Made by a program: the position numbers and the translations under genes. A DNA stretch of 64,000 nt from Allacma fusca (lineage: Eukaryota; Arthropoda; Collembola; Symphypleona; Sminthuridae): assembly GCA_947179485.1 (NCBI GenBank), contig OX359247.1, positions 34,882,801-34,946,800 on the forward strand. The letters run 5' to 3'. Below, piece after piece: positions 59,001 to 64,000 of this stretch (within the stretch, counting starts at the first letter, position 1; each line of letters opens with the position of its first letter). The notes under the pieces were generated by a model. It did not search any database. It was given only the letters and a program-made list of their open reading frames with translations, and was not told where the DNA came from.

Positions 59001-60542
59001 AGTAACAGTTGGTTCACTCGTTGCTGGATCCGTAGTTGGTGGCTGAGTAACAGTTGGTTCACTCGTTGCTGGATCCGTAGTTGGTGGCTGAGTAACAGTT
59101 GGTTCACTCGTTGCTGGATCCGTAGTTGGTGGCTGAGTAACAGTTGGTTCACTCGTTGCTGGATCCGTAGTTGGTGGCTGAGTAACAGTTGGTTCACTCG
59201 TTGCTGGATCCGTAGTTGGTGGCTGAGTAACAGTTGGTTCACTCGTTGCTGGATCCGTAGTTGGTGGCTGAGTAACAGTTGGTTCACTCGTTGCTGGATC
59301 CGTAGTTGGTGGCTGAGTAACAGTTGGTTCACTCGTTGCTGGATCCGTAGTTGGTGGCTGAGTAACAGTTGGTTCACTCGTTGCTGGATCCGTAGTTGGT
59401 GGCTGAGTAACAGTTGGTTCACTCGTTGCTGGATCCGTAGTTGGTGGCTGAGTAACAGTTGGTTCACTCGTTGCTGGATCCGTAGTTGGTGGCTGAGTAA
59501 CAGTTGGTTCACTCGTTGCTGGATCCGTAGTTGGTGGCTGAGTAACAGTTGGTTCACTCGTTGCTGGATCCGTAGTTGGTGGCTGAGTAACAGTTGGTTC
59601 ACTCGTTGCTGGATCCGTAGTTGGTGGCTGAGTAACAGTTGGTTCACTCGTTGCTGGATCCGTAGTTGGTGGCTGAGTAACAGTTGGTTCACTCGTTGCT
59701 GGATCCGTAGTTGGTGGCTGAGTAACAGTTGGTTCACTCGTTGCTGGATCCGTAGTTGGTGGCTGAGTAACAGTTGGTTCACTCGTTGCTGGATCCGTAG
59801 TTGGTGGCTGAGTAACAGTTGGTTCACTCGTTGCTGGATCCGTAGTTGGTGGCTGAGTAACAGTTGGTTCACTCGTTGCTGGATCCGTAGTTGGTGGCTG
59901 AGTAACAGTTGGTTCACTCGTTGCTGGATCCGTAGTTGGTGGCTGAGTAACAGTTGGTTCACTCGTTGCTGGATCCGTAGTTGGTGGCTGAGTAACAGTT
60001 GGTTCACTCGTTGCTGGATCCGTAGTTGGTGGCTGAGTAACAGTTGGTTCACTCGTTGCTGGATCCGTAGTTGGTGGCTGAGTAACAGTTGGTTCACTCG
60101 TTGCTGGATCCGTAGTTGGTGGCTGAGTAACAGTTGGCTCACTCGTTGCTGGATCCGTAGTTGGTGGCTGAGTAACAGTTGGTTCACTCGTTGCTGGATC
60201 CGTAGTTGGTGGCTGAGTAACAGTTGGTTCACTCGTTGCTGGATCCGTAGTTGGTGGCTGAGTAACAGTTGGTTCACTCGTTGCTGGATCCGTAGTTGGT
60301 GGCTGAGTAACAGTTGGTTCACTCGTTGCTGGATCCGTAGTTGGTGGCTGAGTAACAGTTGGTTCACTCGTTGCTGGATCCGTAGTTGGTGGCTGAGTAA
60401 CAGTTGGTTCACTCGTTGCTGGATCCGTAGTTGGTGGCTGAGTAACAGTTGGTTCACTCGTTGCTGGATCCGTAGTTGGTGGCTGAGTAACAGTTGGTTC
60501 ACTCGTTGCTGGATCCGTAGTTGGTGGCTGAGTAACAGTTGG
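56076..60542 (-). CDS. DOMON-domain protein with giant Pro/Thr repeat, GPI-anchored type (5' end in gap)
   Basis: 3' exons: 60542(partial)-56673, 56579-56433 and 56318-56076, in phase. From the gap inward it encodes about 80 copies of a 15-residue unit (PTVTQPPTTDPATSE), then a DOMON domain: LDVTWTVDNRLELVTFNITA, GYVGFGFSDHASMVDADFVL, DNNTAYFG in the first exon, DIIQSWTFLSAAQSNLVTNL and FQRRFNTNDKQDLRIR in the second, and NQWTNFIFAIGEDDILNYHS and DERGSYAVNILDA in the third. DOMON folds bind heme or sugars in extracellular proteins such as MOXD1 relatives. A hydrophobic C-terminus (TVTLLLLAVAMLFLRL) after a polar spacer fits a GPI-anchor signal. The repeat is rich in Thr and Pro, so mucin-like O-glycosylation on the cell surface is likely. 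The start and signal peptide are lost in the 200-N gap. Confidence 0.85.
56911..60542. repeat. 45-bp coding minisatellite, about 80 copies
   Basis: Perfect 45-bp period, each unit containing GGATCCGTAGTTGGT and GGCTGAGTAACAGTT. Variation is minimal: a few silent changes (GGCTCACTCG, TTGGCGGC near 57190) and two replacements (GTTGCTCGATCC near 57001, CAGTCGTTGCT near 57979). The array runs straight into the assembly gap, so true copy number is unknown. Confidence 0.97.
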
Positions 60543-60742
60543 NNNNNNNNNNNNNNNNNNNNNNNNNNNNNNNNNNNNNNNNNNNNNNNNNNNNNNNNNN
60601 NNNNNNNNNNNNNNNNNNNNNNNNNNNNNNNNNNNNNNNNNNNNNNNNNNNNNNNNNNNNNNNNNNNNNNNNNNNNNNNNNNNNNNNNNNNNNNNNNNNN
60701 NNNNNNNNNNNNNNNNNNNNNNNNNNNNNNNNNNNNNNNNNN
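60543..60742. other. Assembly gap (200 N)
   Basis: Run of exactly 200 N. The sequence after it is unrelated to the repeat, so the gap hides the end of the array and the 5' part of the DOMON gene. Confidence 0.99.
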
Positions 60743-61228
60743 TTTTGGAGAAAGGGGATTTTCTGGATAAGATAAAAAAAGATTGAACCTTAACGTACTT
60801 ATACTGGAGAGCAAAGACTTTCAATAAGAAAAATAAGGGTTTCAAAGAATATGATAATACTAGTAAAGGCCCTGCTCCGCAGGGAGATTTGCTTGACTTC
60901 TTGGTTTGTTGTAATTAATAATTAATAATTGCGTGATAATAGTCTAGACAGATAGCAGAATAAAAGCCAATTAAAATGCAAAAAATCGTAAACGTGAAAA
61001 AATCATGGTTGAGTGCACTGTTGAACTTCACACTAAGGCCCTTGTTTGATCCCTAGACTGCGGCTGGGAGTCGGTCCCGCATACATTTTTACAAATCAGT
61101 AAATTTAACGATTAAAAACTTCCTTAAAACAATATTTATTGCAAACGTTTCATTTCTGTCATCAAGTATTTTACCTTGATGCTAAATGTTGAAAATTTTT
61201 CAACATTCTATATGGAGCTCTGCAAAGT
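60743..61228. other. Region between gap and Helitron remnant
   Basis: AT-rich, no coding exon recognised; it could contain the upstream exon of the DOMON gene, but I see no signal peptide frame. Confidence 0.4.
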
Positions 61229-61558
61229 TTATAATATTTTGGGCTCTATAAGTCTAATCTCTATAAGTACCATTTCATTCACCCTGAAGTTCCCCTGATC
61301 CTCAGTTTTGTCGACATATACTTTTCCACTGTTTTGAGAAGTCGCTCTAAAAAATTCTACATAGATCTGACCATGAGTAAACGGTTTTGATAACCAAATG
61401 CCTACTTTCCTATAAAACAAACGGGTATCACCCTCATTTGAAATTAGTGTAACTTGGGAAAGAAACATGGTGTCCCCTTCCGCCCTTAAAACCCTAGCGA
61501 ACATAAGATTCTCTTTGAGCGGATCAAGCCACCACCTACGTCGGTAGATAACCTCCAT
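61229..61558 (-). pseudogene. Helitron helicase C-terminal remnant
   Basis: The 109-aa frame includes VGIWLSKPFTHGQIYVEFFR, which matches the conserved C-terminal PIF1-like helicase block of Helitron Rep/Hel proteins (consensus V..L..P.FTHGQLYVA.SR). Upstream helicase motifs and the Rep domain are missing, and the usual final ALSR reads EFFR. Interpreted as a decayed Helitron fragment. Confidence 0.6.
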
Positions 61559-61959
61559 TTCCCAATAACAACACCAACAGTATAACTACTTGATCCGCTA
61601 GTATTAAAGTTATATTGCTGAAGTGATTTTTTTATCGAATATTTTTTAAATAATCATGTTTGATTCTGAAATATAATTTCGTATGACTATAATCTATTAC
61701 ACAACTTCTTTAAATACACAATTACTTGTGTAGGTTCCTTCACCTTTCTGCAGTGTCATTTACAATGATCTTAATCTTTATTTTTGATTTGTCTAAAATG
61801 CAACATACAGTTGACCATGTAAAATCATTGGCTTCGATACCAAATATCAACTGTATCCAAACTTTTCCTTGAGAATTTTTCATCGTCACAACGAAGCTTA
61901 CGTTAAATTATAGTAATTATTATTAAGAAAGCCCAAAGGTCTCACGTCGCAAGACCCCG

Positions 61960-62280
61960 GGACGGCCCCCTGTCGCCGCCCTTGCTACTTTATAATGCTT
62001 TAATAGTTTATTTTCTTTGTTTAGAAATACTAATTTTAATGAGTGGGCCGTCTTGTTACTAAATGGCTGCATGGCCATGACAATTTCGCCGCCGTTGCTA
62101 CTGTATCCGGCTTTAATAGTTCATTTTTAATTTAAAAAAAATCCTTTCTTCTAATTTGAAAGAGTAGGCCGTCTTGGTGGTAAATGGCTGCCCGTGACAA
62201 TGTCGCCGCCATTGATACTGTATAATGCTTTAATAATTTATTTAAAATTTTTTAGAAATTCATTTTAATAATAATTCATT
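61960..62280. repeat. Diverged tandem repeat of about 120 bp
   Basis: Three related blocks share GTCGCCGCC, then TATAATGCTTTAATA and TTTTAGAAAT. The first two also share GTGGGCCGTCTTG followed by AAATGGCTGC (62043 and 62165). A related GTGGGCCGTCTTC recurs at 63846. Confidence 0.65.
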
Positions 62281-62282
62281 CA

Positions 62283-63913
62283 GCGCACTTAAATTTAAAT
62301 CTCAAATCCGCATTACACCAAGACAAAGACGAAGACTGTCCACGCTTTGAATTTAGTAGAGAGGATGCTTTTTTATTTTTTGCGCTTTTTTACAAATGCT
62401 TTTTTACTTTTTGGTCTTATTTACGCAGATGTTTTTATATTTTTTGCGCTTTTTTACAATATATGCTTTTCTACTTTTTGTACCAGAGCTGCGCTCAAGT
62501 CAAGTATATCCCAAACTTGACCCTGAACTTGACTTGACCCTGACAGTCAAGTAGGTATTTCAGACGGTCGTGAACTTGACGGTTCATGGTCAGACAATTA
62601 CTTGAAAATTCAGGGTCAAGTATTCAAGTACTTTTCGCGTAACTTGAACCTGGTCAAGTATAGCCGGGACAACTCTTGACTTGACCATGACTTGACCATG
62701 ACCCGAACTTGAACTTGACTTGAATTGTCAAGTTTTTTTCAAAATATTAATAGAAAAATAGTATTCACACCTTAAATATAGCAAGTACAGGATTTATGGT
62801 TAAAACATCGCAAATAGCAATGTTATTCACAATTCACAAGCTTCTCCAAGTAAATTTTGAGTTGCTGTCTCAGTTCGATGCTTTAATGTCTTGTGTTTTA
62901 GTCTTAGCCAACCTTCAATCAAGAAGAACTACGAATAGTCTGCTAGTTGTAAGATTGAGTCTTCTAGGTGTAAGTGCATCATTTCGCATTGAATTTTACT
63001 ATTAATAATAATAATTATTATTTGTGCATCCACAGTTCAGCGTCGGCCCTGTTAGTGAAACAAACTGGCTTATATAGTACAGTGTTTAACGTTGTACAAA
63101 TGTTAAATTATTTAGAATGAAGAGTACTTGGATTTAAGTAACTTAATTCATTAACAATGCGTTTATTTTATACAACAATTGAACACTTGCTTTCACAAGT
63201 GATGCTCCAAAGTTTTTATATTCATATTCTTTAGTTCACTATTGCATCTGTTGCTTCCCAAGCGGATCTAGAGATATTGAATCGTAACTCAAAAATATGT
63301 ACTTTAGACGAACATGCATGGATACAGAGTCTCGAAGTAACGACTATAAATGACATTTTGAAAGAAAGCCTATTGAAATATACGGCGCCACAACTTCGTA
63401 ACGTTTCGTTACTTGAATAAGTATTTGAAATACTCATGGTTCATGGTCAAGGATTTATACATTTTTACTTGACCATGAACATGACTTGACTCAAGTAGAA
63501 CGTTTTGTCTTGACCATGATAGCTACTTGATTTCAAATCTCAGGGTCAAGTATATAAATAACTTGACCATGCCTTGAATTTTCAAGTATCCATTATATTT
63601 TACTTGACCATGACCCGAACTTGACCATGACTTGAAATACTCATGGTCTACATGAACTTGAGCGCACCTCTGTTTTGTACTTATTTACGCAGATGTTTTT
63701 ACATTTTTTGCTCTTTTTTAACAATATGCTCTTTTATTTTTTGTACTAATTTTTAAATTAGACGCAGCTTTCTTATTGGCTCGTAGATTTGGCGCGAAAA
63801 TTCAAATGAACATACTCACTCCATCCTTTCTACTAAGTTGAACGAGTGGGCCGTCTTCGTCATCGTCTTCGTCTTGATGTAATACAAATTTGAGATTCAA
63901 ATTTCCGCGTGCT
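62283..63913. mobile_element. Older inverted-repeat element hosting a nested hAT insertion
   Basis: Left arm 62283-62340 (CTCAAATCCGCATTACACC, AAGACAAAGACGAAGAC) is a diverged inverted repeat of the right arm 63849-63913 (CTTCGTCTTGATGTAATACA, TTTGAGATTC). Between them are imperfect repeats of TTATTTACGCAGATG and TTTTTGCGCTTTTTTAC on both sides of the hAT insertion at 62484-63672. Identity of the older element and its exact ends are unknown. Confidence 0.55.
62484..63672. mobile_element. hAT-type non-autonomous element, TCAAGTT-word family, diverged copy 3
   Basis: 1189 bp between perfect 8-bp direct repeats TTTTGTAC (62476-62483 and 63673-63680). Ends are CAGAGCTGCGCTCAAGT and the complement of CAGAGGTGCGCTCAAGTTC. 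The arms consist of ACTTGACCATGACCCGAAC words; the centre differs from copies 1 and 2, so this is an older or separate subfamily sharing ends and words. Confidence 0.88.
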
Positions 63914-64000
63914 GTTTTTTATTGGCTGAGCCAGCAATAACTTACTGGCTAAATAAATTATTAAAATTATTTTTTTTAAATTAAAAAAAAATTAAAGCAT

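Noticed and set aside
56846..60814. A second long minus-strand frame (repeating QLLLSHQLRIQQRVN) and frames through the N gap
   Set aside because: It is the shifted reading of the 45-bp repeat; only the Pro/Thr frame joins the DOMON domain. Frames across N are meaningless.

Overview
The window comes from a eukaryotic, intron-rich, AT-rich nuclear genome, almost certainly an arthropod. The evidence is a chitin-binding peritrophin-type protein, an ionotropic (iGluR-type) chemoreceptor, a Tret1-like sugar transporter and a Ty3/Gypsy element with a third gene region. A hexapod such as a springtail is my guess, but the class is inference. Gene models below were built by reading splice junctions (GT..AG, phase-matched) between open frames.

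Layout. 0.7-2.8 kb: outer-dynein-arm docking protein (ODAD1/CCDC114-like), plus strand. 3.2-5.9 kb: SLC9B/NHA sodium-proton antiporter, minus strand. 6.9-14.3 kb: three tandem minus-strand phospholipid-scramblase-like genes with the same five-exon plan. 15.2-17.7 kb: MFS sugar (trehalose-type) transporter. 17.7-29.5 kb: gene-poor and filled with non-autonomous DNA transposons. 29.5-38.6 kb: an apparently intact LTR retrotransposon with matching 535-bp LTRs, gag, pol and two long overlapping 3' frames. 39.6-42.2 kb: a palindromic TA-flanked MITE abutting an unrecognised coiled-coil gene. 44.5-45.9 kb: ribose-5-phosphate isomerase. 48.1-49.0 kb: chitin-binding mucin-like secreted protein. 50.1 kb: tRNA-Arg(ACG). 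51.0-54.6 kb: ionotropic receptor whose coding exon is split by a transposon. 56.1-60.5 kb: DOMON protein with about 80 copies of a 15-residue Pro/Thr repeat, running into a 200-N gap. 61.2-61.6 kb: Helitron helicase remnant. 62-64 kb: nested transposons.

The most striking pattern is a set of seven hAT-type non-autonomous elements. Each has an 8-bp target-site duplication and YARNG-type ends, and each is filled with short words repeated with the same strand polarity along both arms. The words differ between families. Two copies of one family (27290-28291 and 52742-53743) are both exactly 1002 bp and look identical. One of them interrupts the receptor gene, so this family has moved recently. 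No hAT transposase is visible in the window, so the enzyme must be supplied from elsewhere.

The host genes do not form one pathway. The scramblase cluster is the clear local gene-family expansion. It combines a conserved scramblase core with variable disordered Pro/Lys/Ser-rich N-termini and an extra C-terminal membrane-segment exon.
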